From: a virus
DNA: 64,000 nt
Reading direction: 5' to 3' (one strand)
IMG/VR virus record: IMGVR_UViG_3300013286_000725
Coordinates: 1-64,000 of that record
Shown here: in pieces, positions 51,311 through 58,934 of the stretch
Layout of the letters: every line of letters begins with the position of its first letter
How positions within the stretch are numbered: the stretch's first letter is position 1
Notes under the pieces: generated by a model
Database searches by the model: none
Told to the model about the DNA's origin: nothing
Seen by the model: the letters and a program-made list of their open reading frames with translations, nothing else
Position numbers and translations under genes: made by a program

Positions 51311-52006
51311 ATGTTTGGCGCAAATTATATGAATAGCGGTATTTTAAGTTACCGTAGTGCTAGTGAGATTAATGAAGCAATGGGCCGTGTCTACGGTCAC
51401 ATGAGCCTAGCAGTTATTGTATCAATGTTAGTGAGTTATTTTGTGGGCACAAGTCCAGAGCTACTACAGTTCTTTTTTACAGGCGTTTTAAAGTGGATTG
51501 TGATTTTTGCTCCACTTGCGGCAATTTTTGGCATCAGCTATGTGCTAGGCAACGATCCGAGTAAACCAGTGGCCCGGTTATGCCTGCATGGTTTTGCGGC
51601 CTTGATGGGTTTGAGCTTTGCCACAATCTTTGCCATATTCACCATGGGGTCAATTGTGTCAGCATTTATGGGTGCGGCTATCTTGTTTGCGGTAATGAGT
51701 GGCTATGGCTACTTTACCAAACAGAGTCTTGACAGCCTTGGCAAGTTTATGTTTGTTGGTTTAATTGCAATTGTTATTGCCAGTATCGCTAATATTTTTA
51801 TCGGCTCAACTGTAATGCAAATGGTTATCAGTGCATTAGCGATTATCATCTTCCTAGGTCTAACGGCATACGATACACAAAAGATCCGCGAAGAACTTAG
51901 CGTAGGAACAAGCCCTGCGGTAGAAGTTCGGGGTGCATTAACTCTATATATGGACTTTATCAACTTGTTTATCAACTTATTACAACTGTTCGGAGATAGA
52001 AAATAA
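51311..52006 (+). CDS. BAX-inhibitor-1/YccA-family membrane protein
   Basis: A 231-residue protein with seven hydrophobic segments, of normal family length. The C-terminal FLGLTAYDTQKI and ALTLYMDFINLFINLLQ match the family signature (GL.AYDTQ.I; AL.LYLDF.NLF). In E. coli YccA modulates the FtsH membrane protease; other members are calcium channels or stress regulators. It has a strong RBS (AAGGAG). It may protect the host membrane or control lysis timing; the role in infection is inference. Confidence 0.9.
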   Translation: MFGANYMNSGILSYRSASEINEAMGRVYGHMSLAVIVSMLVSYFVGTSPELLQFFFTGVLKWIVIFAPLAAIFGISYVLGNDPSKPVARLCLHGFAALMGLSFATIFAIFTMGSIVSAFMGAAILFAVMSGYGYFTKQSLDSLGKFMFVGLIAIVIASIANIFIGSTVMQMVISALAIIIFLGLTAYDTQKIREELSVGTSPAVEVRGALTLYMDFINLFINLLQLFGDRK

Positions 52007-52008
52007 TC

Positions 52009-52227
52009 ATGACCACTGCCAAAGAGATGACTGATAATTTGATTTACCGTGCAAAGAACATACAAGAGTTTGTGGTCAACCGATCGATGCCAGATATCCC
52101 AACAGGGCTAGTCAAATTCAGTTTTCAACACACAGCTGGTGAAAAGTATGCTCGTATTTTTGTTCCAGCATTGACTCAAGAAGAGGCGGAATCAATGGTT
52201 GACCAATGGTTCCGGGAGAATGTATAA
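52009..52227 (+). CDS. Small hypothetical protein
   Basis: A 72-residue mixed alpha/beta protein (IPTGLVKFSFQHTAGEKYARIFVPALTQEEAESMV). It follows the BI-1 gene after 2 bp and is 1 bp from the next gene. Unrecognised. Confidence 0.55.
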   Translation: MTTAKEMTDNLIYRAKNIQEFVVNRSMPDIPTGLVKFSFQHTAGEKYARIFVPALTQEEAESMVDQWFRENV

Positions 52228-52228
52228 T

Positions 52229-52519
52229 ATGAAATGGTTTAAAAAACTAGTTGCCGGTTGGGCAAGAGAAGGTAGAAATTATGAAGAAGATTGCGTACAG
52301 TCTAACAGATTGATCAGTACTGCTGAATGTGCCTCAATCAATGATGACCCTGTACTAAACTTTAAAGTCTACTCAGCAGTGGGTGGCAAGGTTGTAGAGT
52401 TTAAACGCTATGATCGCAAAAGTGATCGAAGCGATTCGACTACCTACATTATTACTAATGATCAAGACTTCGGTGATCGAATTGCTAAGATTGCAACAAT
52501 GGAACAAATTAAATTATGA
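52229..52519 (+). CDS. Small hypothetical protein
   Basis: ATG 52229, giving 96 residues; an upstream in-frame codon at 52199 lies in the preceding gene. It opens MKWFKKLVAGWAREG and contains PVLNFKVYSAVGGKVVEFKRYDRKSD, a beta-hairpin-type pattern. It overlaps queE by 4 bp, so it is probably co-translated with it. Function unknown. Confidence 0.58.
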   Translation: MKWFKKLVAGWAREGRNYEEDCVQSNRLISTAECASINDDPVLNFKVYSAVGGKVVEFKRYDRKSDRSDSTTYIITNDQDFGDRIAKIATMEQIKL

Positions 52520-53382
52520 GTAAGATTAAGATAGCAGAATTATTTTATAGTATACAAGGCGAAGGACGCTACATGGGAGTGCCCAGTGTGTTCCTTAGAA
52601 CTTTCGGCTGTAATTTCCGCTGTGCAGGTTTCGGCATGAGTCGAGGCATGTTTAGCGAGGAAGCTGATGAGATTGCCAGTGTTGCTCATATGTTTGAAAA
52701 ATACGAAAACTTGCCACTAGTCAGCACAGGCTGTGACAGCTATGCCAGCTGGCATCCCAGTTTTAAAGAACTAAGTCCAATGCTCACTAGTGACGCTATT
52801 GCAGATCGTATCTGCGAAATTATTCCACACAACGAATGGCGTGATGAACATCTTGTTATTACAGGTGGCGAACCCTTGTTGGGTTGGCAACGGGCATATC
52901 CAGACTTGTTGAGTCATCCTAAAATGCAAGGTCTTAAAGAAATTACATTTGAAACTAACGGTACTCAAAAACTAACTTCAGAGTTTAAAACATATCTGGC
53001 AAATTGGATTGACGGAGATGCTAATGGGCATTTACGAAATGGCAACAGTCTCACATTCAGTGTAAGTGCCAAACTTCCAGCAAGTGGAGAAAAGTGGGAG
53101 GATGCTATTTGTCCGGAAATTGTTTGTGAATATGAACAAGTTGGTACAGCATATTTAAAGTTTGTTGTAGCAACAGAGCAGGACATTGCTGATGCCGAAT
53201 GTGCAGCAGGCGCTTATCGTGCGGCAGGATTTACTGGACACATTTATCTAATGCCAGTAGGCGGTGTGGAAAGTGTTTATACCTTAAATGCAAAGAATGT
53301 AGCTCTAGCGGCAATGAAGCGTGGCTGGAGATATAGTGATAGACTACAAGTGCCACTATTTAAAAATGAGTGGGGTACTTGA
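52516..53382 (+). CDS. queE: 7-carboxy-7-deazaguanine synthase (QueE, radical SAM) with split cysteine motif
   Basis: A 288-residue protein. It opens IAELFYSIQGEGRYMG, the QueE signature. The radical-SAM cluster cysteines are Cys32 and Cys36 (GCNFRC), but the third comes only at Cys73 in TGCDSYASW, which corresponds to the canonical CDT.YA; about 34 residues are inserted. VITGGEPLLGW and ITFETNGTQ (SAM-binding) follow. It converts 6-carboxytetrahydropterin to 7-carboxy-7-deazaguanine, the committed step toward preQ0. It overlaps the next gene by 1 bp (TGATG). Confidence 0.9.
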   Translation: MSKIKIAELFYSIQGEGRYMGVPSVFLRTFGCNFRCAGFGMSRGMFSEEADEIASVAHMFEKYENLPLVSTGCDSYASWHPSFKELSPMLTSDAIADRICEIIPHNEWRDEHLVITGGEPLLGWQRAYPDLLSHPKMQGLKEITFETNGTQKLTSEFKTYLANWIDGDANGHLRNGNSLTFSVSAKLPASGEKWEDAICPEIVCEYEQVGTAYLKFVVATEQDIADAECAAGAYRAAGFTGHIYLMPVGGVESVYTLNAKNVALAAMKRGWRYSDRLQVPLFKNEWGT

Positions 53383-53792
53383 TGAAACAAATAATTAAAA
53401 AACTATTTGGCATTGACAAAATTGAAAAAGAAAAAGAACAAGTCATTGCCAGATTAGAAGAAGCCAAACAGGCAGAAACAACTGCCAAAATGACTCCAAA
53501 GGAACTGGCCACCGCCAAAGGTGAGCCGTGGGTAGCAGTTCTTGATACGCATGTTAACAAAGAGAATGTTAGAAATGGCTTTTTTGAACTTGACTGGAAT
53601 GACCTATTTGTAGTACAATTGAAGCAAGCAGGATATGGATTTGATGGTGATCCAGACGAAGAGATTGTGGATCGTTGGTTCAGAGACCTCGCCCGTAATA
53701 TGCTTACCGAAGAAGGGCTTGATCCTACTAGACGAGGAGCAGGTTTTATTAATGTAATTCCAATTGACAAAAACAAAAGCGAAGTTTCATGA
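53382..53792 (+). CDS. Hypothetical protein
   Basis: ATG 53382 overlaps the queE stop, giving 136 residues. It has an N-terminal charged helix (KQIIKKLFGIDKIEKEKEQVIARLEEAKQ), then ELATAKGEPWVAVL and FELDWNDLFVVQLKQAGY, blocks that look conserved in T4-like phages. It overlaps the exonuclease gene by 4 bp. Function unknown. Confidence 0.58.
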   Translation: MKQIIKKLFGIDKIEKEKEQVIARLEEAKQAETTAKMTPKELATAKGEPWVAVLDTHVNKENVRNGFFELDWNDLFVVQLKQAGYGFDGDPDEEIVDRWFRDLARNMLTEEGLDPTRRGAGFINVIPIDKNKSEVS

Positions 53793-54775
53793 CATATATT
53801 TTAGTTGATACTGCTAATACATTTTTTCGTGCTCGACATGTTATTCGCGGTGACGCGGATATTAAATTAGGCATGGCCTTGCATATTACCTTTAACAGTA
53901 TCAAGAAAGCATGGCAAGACTTTGATGGTCGCCATGTGGTGTTTTGTCTCGAGGGGCGTAGCTGGCGTAAGGATTTCTATGCTCCGTACAAACGCAATCG
54001 ACAAGAAACTCGTGCGGCTATGAGTGCCAAAGAACAAGAAGAAGACAAATTGTTTTGGGAAACATTTGATAAATTTAAAGAGTTTATCTCTGATAAATCT
54101 AACTGCACAGTACTACAAAATCCTCGACTAGAAGCAGATGATTTGATTGCTGGCTTTGTTCAAAGTCATCCCGATGACGATCATGTGATTATTTCGACAG
54201 ACGGAGATTTTGCACAATTGATTGCTCCAAATGTTCGACAGTACAACGGTGTAGCAGATACTACACTTACACACGAAGGCTTGTTTGACAAGAAAGGCAA
54301 AAGTGTAATTGACAAGAAAACTAAAGAGCCAGTTAAAGCACAAGACCCAGAATGGATGCTGTTCGAAAAATGTATGCGTGGCGATACCAGTGACAATGTG
54401 TTCTCGGCCTATCCAGGTGTGCGTACCAAAGGTACAAAAAACAAAGTTGGTCTTACCGAAGCGTTTGAGGATCGTAAGAGCAAAGGCTATGCGTGGAACA
54501 ATCTCATGCTGCAGAGATGGGTTGATCACAATAAAGTAGAACACCGCGTTATGGACGACTATGCTCGAAATATCACACTGTGTGATTTGACTGCACAACC
54601 TGCTGATATTAGAGAAATAATTAACACTACTATTGCTACAGAATTAGCAAAAGAAAAGAATGTCACTCAAGTTGGCATTAGACTGTTGAAATTTTGTCAA
54701 CTTTACGATATGAAAAAGATCATGGATACTATCCAATTGTATGCAGAACCATTCCAAGCGAGATACCATAAATGA
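53789..54775 (+). CDS. rnh: 5'-3' exonuclease / RNase H (T4 rnh-like)
   Basis: A 328-residue FEN-type nuclease (T4 RNase H: 305). Metal-binding acidic clusters are in order: YILVDTANTFF, LEADDLIAGF, ISTDGDFAQLI and RGDTSDNV. It removes RNA primers and flaps from Okazaki fragments during phage replication. It is coupled on both sides by 4-bp overlaps. Confidence 0.9.
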   Translation: MTYILVDTANTFFRARHVIRGDADIKLGMALHITFNSIKKAWQDFDGRHVVFCLEGRSWRKDFYAPYKRNRQETRAAMSAKEQEEDKLFWETFDKFKEFISDKSNCTVLQNPRLEADDLIAGFVQSHPDDDHVIISTDGDFAQLIAPNVRQYNGVADTTLTHEGLFDKKGKSVIDKKTKEPVKAQDPEWMLFEKCMRGDTSDNVFSAYPGVRTKGTKNKVGLTEAFEDRKSKGYAWNNLMLQRWVDHNKVEHRVMDDYARNITLCDLTAQPADIREIINTTIATELAKEKNVTQVGIRLLKFCQLYDMKKIMDTIQLYAEPFQARYHK

Positions 54776-55248
54776 ATTTAAAAGCTAAACCCATTGTCGA
54801 CGGCAAATTCTGGATCGTTGAAAACGACGGAGAAAGAGTTGCCACGCTACATAAAAAAGAAAACAACAAGTTTATGTTAAGCAGTAAAGAAGGCGAAGCA
54901 TATTTTAACAAAAAAGATGACTTGGTTAAACAATTTGGTATTGACTTTTTCCAAGTCAGTTCAAAAACCAAAGTATCAGATATTGAAGATCGTGATGTCT
55001 ACGGCTTCCCTACCAGTTGTAAACCCTACAATCCCTTGTACAATGTACAGAGAAAACTTCCCCTGTTTACCAAAAGCAATGCCAGTAAAAGTCTCTATTG
55101 CGCTGGATACTATACTGTTAAATTTGACAAGGGTTGGGTCAAAAGTTTCTGTCCTAAACTGATCACTGTTGAGAGATATCCATATAAAGGCCCTTTTAAA
55201 AGCGACCTAGAAATGAAACAGGTGTTGTCTAATGCAAAATCCAATTAA
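54772..55248 (+). CDS. Hypothetical protein
   Basis: A 158-residue protein with beta-rich N-terminus (GKFWIVENDGERVATLHKKE) and a Cys/Tyr-containing C-terminal half (SKSLYCAGYYTVKF; FCPKLITVERYPYKGPF). It overlaps its neighbours by 4 and 17 bp. It has the look of a conserved T4-like protein of the replication region. Function unknown. Confidence 0.58.
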   Translation: MNLKAKPIVDGKFWIVENDGERVATLHKKENNKFMLSSKEGEAYFNKKDDLVKQFGIDFFQVSSKTKVSDIEDRDVYGFPTSCKPYNPLYNVQRKLPLFTKSNASKSLYCAGYYTVKFDKGWVKSFCPKLITVERYPYKGPFKSDLEMKQVLSNAKSN

Positions 55249-55474
55249 TACTGTACCCATTCAGCAGTTTATACAGCAGGTAAAGGCCGCTGATCTAAGT
55301 CAACAACGAGAAATTAAACTGGACATTAAAACTGCCAAACTGCTGGCACTTACTCTAGGCGAAATTTCAGCAAAACTGTTGGAAGATTACGATATCATAC
55401 TGCGCAAATTAGAACAAAATGCAGGCGGAACTGTGTCTGTGCAAATGGACGGTGGTGGGTTTTTGAACAATTAA
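55232..55474 (+). CDS. Small helical hypothetical protein
   Basis: An 80-residue protein, helical (IQQFIQQVKAADLSQQREI; AKLLALTLGEISAKLLEDYDIIL) with a Gly-rich C-terminus. It overlaps the preceding gene by 17 bp. It might be a small virion or scaffold component; unproven. Confidence 0.52.
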   Translation: MQNPINTVPIQQFIQQVKAADLSQQREIKLDIKTAKLLALTLGEISAKLLEDYDIILRKLEQNAGGTVSVQMDGGGFLNN

Positions 55475-55476
55475 GT

Positions 55477-55484
55477 GATAAATA
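55477..55484 (+). promoter_or_regulatory. Candidate late promoter (GATAAATA)
   Basis: GATAAATA lies 26 bp before the ATG at 55511, immediately behind the preceding stop. Confidence 0.42.
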
Positions 55485-55510
55485 TATGCGTAGTTAACAG
55501 GACGCATATC

Positions 55511-55795
55511 ATGTCAAGACCAAAACCAAAAGTTTTATTAGAGCATATTAATAAAAAAACCTATAAGAGCGAGCAGATACTCGAGGCTGAAGCTATTTGG
55601 GCAGTGTTCTATAAAAATTTGCCTTTCAACTTGAAAAGTGCAAACAGTCTTACCAGCTACCCGGGTCCTAAATACAAGAAAACTAGTTTTTCAAATCCAG
55701 GACATGCGATCAACCTAGCTAAAAAGTTAAACACAATGTTCAATTGTGCAGACTTCCAGGTGGTCACATTGACTTCCGGTGCAGTATTGAAATGA
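55511..55795 (+). CDS. Hypothetical protein
   Basis: ATG 55511 (CAGGACGCATATC upstream), giving 94 residues; an in-frame start at 55475 would precede the late box. Basic protein (SRPKPKVLLEHINKKTYKSE; YPGPKYKKTSFSNPGHAINLAKKLN). It is ATGA-coupled to the next gene. It could bind nucleic acid; no motif proves this. Confidence 0.55.
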   Translation: MSRPKPKVLLEHINKKTYKSEQILEAEAIWAVFYKNLPFNLKSANSLTSYPGPKYKKTSFSNPGHAINLAKKLNTMFNCADFQVVTLTSGAVLK

Positions 55796-56190
55796 TTTCA
55801 AAAGAAACATACACTAAAATATTTCTTGAACAAAAACAAAGAAGTACAGACAGTGCCAATGTAAAATTACATCTATTCAAATGGTGGCAAAGCCACAGAT
55901 CAAAGGACAGTGGTGGTCTACGCCTTAGTGACGAAGGCTACACTTATTTGGTAAATGATTTGGAACTTAAAGAATACGAAATCCCATTTACCGAGCCAAT
56001 TGATCTAAGTCCTCAAACAATCATCTTTTTTGATCGCACAATGGACAGTCCATATTATTTGACTAACCAAAGTATTACCGTATTTTCGGAGAAAAAGCAT
56101 TTTGAGCTTTGCTTGTTTTCGGACGATATCCGTAGATACGGACTGGTCAAAGCAATAAACAAACAAAACAACGAAGCTCAAACGGACTAA
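55792..56190 (+). CDS. Hypothetical protein
   Basis: ATG 55792 (ATGA coupling), giving 132 residues. It contains HLFKWWQSH, LRLSDEGYTYLV and FFDRTMDSPYYLTNQSITVFSEKKHFELCLFS, which look like well-kept blocks. The last shows a beta-hairpin ending in a GLVKAI helix. A familiar style in T4-like genomes, but I cannot assign a function. Confidence 0.58.
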   Translation: MISKETYTKIFLEQKQRSTDSANVKLHLFKWWQSHRSKDSGGLRLSDEGYTYLVNDLELKEYEIPFTEPIDLSPQTIIFFDRTMDSPYYLTNQSITVFSEKKHFELCLFSDDIRRYGLVKAINKQNNEAQTD

Positions 56191-56206
56191 AAAAGTTAAA
56201 AACCTG

Positions 56207-56235
56207 TTGACGAGGTAGCTGTTAGGCAGTATAAT
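56207..56235 (+). promoter_or_regulatory. Sigma70-type promoter before the MoxR-like gene
   Basis: TTGACG (56207-56212), 17-bp spacer, TATAAT (56230-56235), 48 bp before the ATG at 56283. Confidence 0.75.
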
Positions 56236-56282
56236 AGAACATAGACAGTTAATTCTTAACGCTTTTTTAACCAGGAGTAAAT

Positions 56283-57374
56283 ATGAGCGAGATCGTAAGT
56301 CGTACAGTAGGTCCCAAAAGTGCCAAAAAATCACTTCGCCGGGCGTTTAAAGCTAATCGTCCAGTGTTCCTTTGGGGCCCTCCTGGAATTGGCAAGTCTG
56401 ATATTGTTAAGCAAATGGGTGTAGAGCTTGATGCTCATGTGATTGATATCCGTTTGAGCTTGTGGGAGCCCACCGATATCAAAGGTATTCCCTACTTTGA
56501 CAGCAATGTCAAAGCAATGGTTTGGGCTCCTCCTATTGAGTTGCCAGATGCTGCATTGGCCGCTAAACACAAAAAAATCATCCTGTTTATGGATGAAATG
56601 AACAGTGCGGCTCCTAGTGTGCAGGCCGCGGCTTATCAGTTGGTCTTGAATCGTCGTGTTGGTACTTACAAGTTGCCGGACAATGTGCTGATTGTTGCCG
56701 CAGGTAACCGTGAAACTGACAAGGGTGTAACTTATCGTATGCCTGCTCCGTTGGCAAACCGCTTTGTTCACTTGGAAATGACAGTTGATTGGGAAGACTA
56801 CTTTGGTTGGGCTACTGACAACAAGATCCACAAGGATGTTGTAGGCTTTTTGACCTTCAGTAAAAAGGACTTATACGACTTTGATCCTAAGAGCTCAAGC
56901 CGTGCGTTTGCTACTCCACGCTCTTGGACCTTTGTTAGCGAACTCCTGTTTGATGACGATGAGGATACTGATACATTGACCGATTTGGTGTCGGGTGCGG
57001 TAGGTGAAGGTCTTGCTGTTAAGTTCATGGCACACCGTAAGATTGCCAGCAAGTTGCCGGATCCTACAGACATTTTGAATGGCAAAGTTAAGAAAATGGA
57101 CACTAAAGAAATCAGTGCCATGTACTCGCTGACTGTGTCATTGTGCTACGAATTGAAGGACTCCTCTGAAAAGAAGGCTAAAAATTGGAATGATCAAGTT
57201 AACAACTTCTTCCAATTCATGATGGACAATTTTGATACAGAATTGGTTGTTATGGGCACTAAACTTGCTCTTACCCAATATCAATTGCCATTGGATCCAG
57301 ACGAAATCAAATGTTTTGATGACTTCCATGCCAAATATGGTAAGTATATTGCGGCGGCAACAGAAAAGCGTTAA
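56283..57374 (+). CDS. MoxR-like AAA+ ATPase
   Basis: A 363-residue protein with Walker A GPPGIGKS (32-39), Walker B IILFMDEMNSA (about 98-108), sensor 1 IVAAGN and an arginine-containing MPAPLANRF segment. MoxR ATPases act as chaperones, usually with a partner containing a von Willebrand A domain, which is indeed the next gene. It has its own strong promoter and RBS (CAGGAG). The substrate of the pair is unknown. Confidence 0.85.
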   Translation: MSEIVSRTVGPKSAKKSLRRAFKANRPVFLWGPPGIGKSDIVKQMGVELDAHVIDIRLSLWEPTDIKGIPYFDSNVKAMVWAPPIELPDAALAAKHKKIILFMDEMNSAAPSVQAAAYQLVLNRRVGTYKLPDNVLIVAAGNRETDKGVTYRMPAPLANRFVHLEMTVDWEDYFGWATDNKIHKDVVGFLTFSKKDLYDFDPKSSSRAFATPRSWTFVSELLFDDDEDTDTLTDLVSGAVGEGLAVKFMAHRKIASKLPDPTDILNGKVKKMDTKEISAMYSLTVSLCYELKDSSEKKAKNWNDQVNNFFQFMMDNFDTELVVMGTKLALTQYQLPLDPDEIKCFDDFHAKYGKYIAAATEKR

Positions 57375-57389
57375 GCTAACCAAAACCAA

Positions 57390-57418
57390 TTGACACCTCC
57401 TTCGGGAGGTGTTATAAT
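57390..57418 (+). promoter_or_regulatory. Sigma70 promoter whose spacer is a UUCG hairpin
   Basis: TTGACA (57390-57395), 17-bp spacer, TATAAT (57413-57418). The segment 57393-57412 is a perfect 8-bp inverted repeat (ACACCTCC/GGAGGTGT) closed by TTCG. It lies between the MoxR-like and VWA genes. Confidence 0.8.
57393..57412 (+). terminator. Hairpin after the MoxR-like gene (terminator-like)
   Basis: 8-bp GC-rich stem with a C(TTCG)G tetraloop, followed by TTATAATAT rather than a run of T. It may terminate or attenuate upstream transcripts or protect their 3' end; it coincides with the promoter spacer. Confidence 0.5.
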
Positions 57419-57444
57419 ATATACTATAGCAAAAAGGAGCAATC

Positions 57445-58614
57445 ATGTCACATTTAGATCCCGTAATTGATAAAATTATTATAGCTCGTGTGGGCCTGCT
57501 ACTGCGCCATCCATTCTTTGGTAATATGGCAACCCGTCTTAAAATTGTAGACGGTTCTGATTGGCTTACTACTGCGGCAACTGATGGTCGACATTTGTTT
57601 TACAGCCGTCCTTTCTTTGAAAAACTCACAGTCAAACAGGTAGAGTTTGTTGTTGCACACGAAATTCTGCATAATGTGTTTGAGCATATGCTTCGTGTGG
57701 AAGGCCGTGATCGTGCAATTTGGAATGCCGCGGCAGACTACAGTGTCAACGGCACATTGGTTCGTGACCGTATTGGTGAAGTGCCGCCAGATATCAAAAT
57801 CTATCACGATACCAAACACTACGGCAAAAGTACAGAACAAGTGTACGACGAGATCTACGAGGACGAGGACGAGAAATCGTTGCAAGCTCTGGGTCAATTG
57901 CTGGACGATCACATTGATTGGGAGAAGGACGGTAAAGACGGACAGCCTAAGTACAGCAAAGAAGAGCTCAAACAAATTCGTGATGAGATCAAAGAAGCTA
58001 CCATTGCGGCGGCACAGGCAGCTGGAGCAGGTAATACACCTGCAGAAATCCAACGCATGATCAAAGATCTTACTGAGCCTAAAATGAATTGGCGCGAGAT
58101 CCTGCGTCAGCAAATTCAAAGTACAATTAAGAATGACTATACATTTATGCGTCCTAACCGTAAGGGCTGGCACATGAACGCTATTCTTCCAGGTACTAAC
58201 TATGACGAGACCATTGATATTTGTGTAGCCATTGACATGTCAGGATCAATTAGCGATAGTCAAGCTAAAGACTTTATCAGTGAGATTAAAGGCATTATGG
58301 ACGAGTACAAAGAGTACAAGATCAAAGTATGGTGCTTTGATACTAAAGTCTACAATGAACAAGACTATGACAGCTACGGCGAAGATATTTCAGACTACGA
58401 AGTTATGGGTGGTGGTGGCACTGAATTTGATGCCAACTGGGATTACATGAAGAAACATGATATTCAACCTAAGAAGTTTATCATGTTTACAGACGGTTAT
58501 CCCTGGGGCTCATGGGGTGATGAAAACTACTGTGATACAGTGTTCATTATCCATGGCAACGACAAAATTGTTCCACCGTTTGGTACTCATGCCTATTACG
58601 AAGAAGCCAAGTAA
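57445..58614 (+). CDS. VWA-domain protein with HExxH metallopeptidase-like N-terminus
   Basis: A 389-residue protein. The N-terminal half resembles DUF2201-type putative metallopeptidases: AHEILHNVFEH with HEILH at 72-76. After a charged linker (about 120-200) comes a von Willebrand A domain with the MIDAS motif DMSGS (264-268), a Thr in GGGGTEF and MFTDGYP. It is paired with the MoxR-like ATPase; such pairs remodel or activate protein complexes. RBS AAAGGAG and its own promoter. Proteolysis is not proven. Confidence 0.82.
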   Translation: MSHLDPVIDKIIIARVGLLLRHPFFGNMATRLKIVDGSDWLTTAATDGRHLFYSRPFFEKLTVKQVEFVVAHEILHNVFEHMLRVEGRDRAIWNAAADYSVNGTLVRDRIGEVPPDIKIYHDTKHYGKSTEQVYDEIYEDEDEKSLQALGQLLDDHIDWEKDGKDGQPKYSKEELKQIRDEIKEATIAAAQAAGAGNTPAEIQRMIKDLTEPKMNWREILRQQIQSTIKNDYTFMRPNRKGWHMNAILPGTNYDETIDICVAIDMSGSISDSQAKDFISEIKGIMDEYKEYKIKVWCFDTKVYNEQDYDSYGEDISDYEVMGGGGTEFDANWDYMKKHDIQPKKFIMFTDGYPWGSWGDENYCDTVFIIHGNDKIVPPFGTHAYYEEAK

Positions 58615-58892
58615 TGGCTCTTAAGAACGGTAAGGTAAACGCTCTTAATGCGCTGGATTTGAGAAAGGTTTCTTTTCCAGCGCATCATTTTCACTATGCA
58701 CTATTAGACAAGTATAGTCCTTCATACTTAAAACAGATAGATACATGGATTTACCATAATCTTAATAGTCGCTACTACGCAGGACAAGCTATTGATCTAA
58801 TAGACAATACTATTGTTTTTGTAACAAAAATTGGATTTGAACAAGAAAAAGAACTTAGTTTCTTCAAACTTGCGTGTCCACATTTAACATAA
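58614..58892 (+). CDS. Small hypothetical protein
   Basis: A 92-residue protein coupled to the VWA gene (TAATG). Mixed helical and beta sequence (LDLRKVSFPAHHFHYALLDKY; LIDNTIVFVTKIGFEQEKEL). Unrecognised; the coupling suggests it belongs with the MoxR-VWA pair. Confidence 0.55.
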   Translation: MALKNGKVNALNALDLRKVSFPAHHFHYALLDKYSPSYLKQIDTWIYHNLNSRYYAGQAIDLIDNTIVFVTKIGFEQEKELSFFKLACPHLT

Positions 58893-58934
58893 CAGATAAT
58901 TAATATACATATATAATTTTTTAAGGAGACTTAT

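Noticed and set aside
54128-54598. 156-residue reverse-strand frame in the exonuclease gene
   Set aside because: It lies wholly opposite a motif-supported coding gene and has no RBS or recognisable motif.
58912-58917. Promoter before 58935
   Set aside because: A TATAAT is present but no acceptable -35 at 15-19 bp; AT-rich background makes it unreliable.
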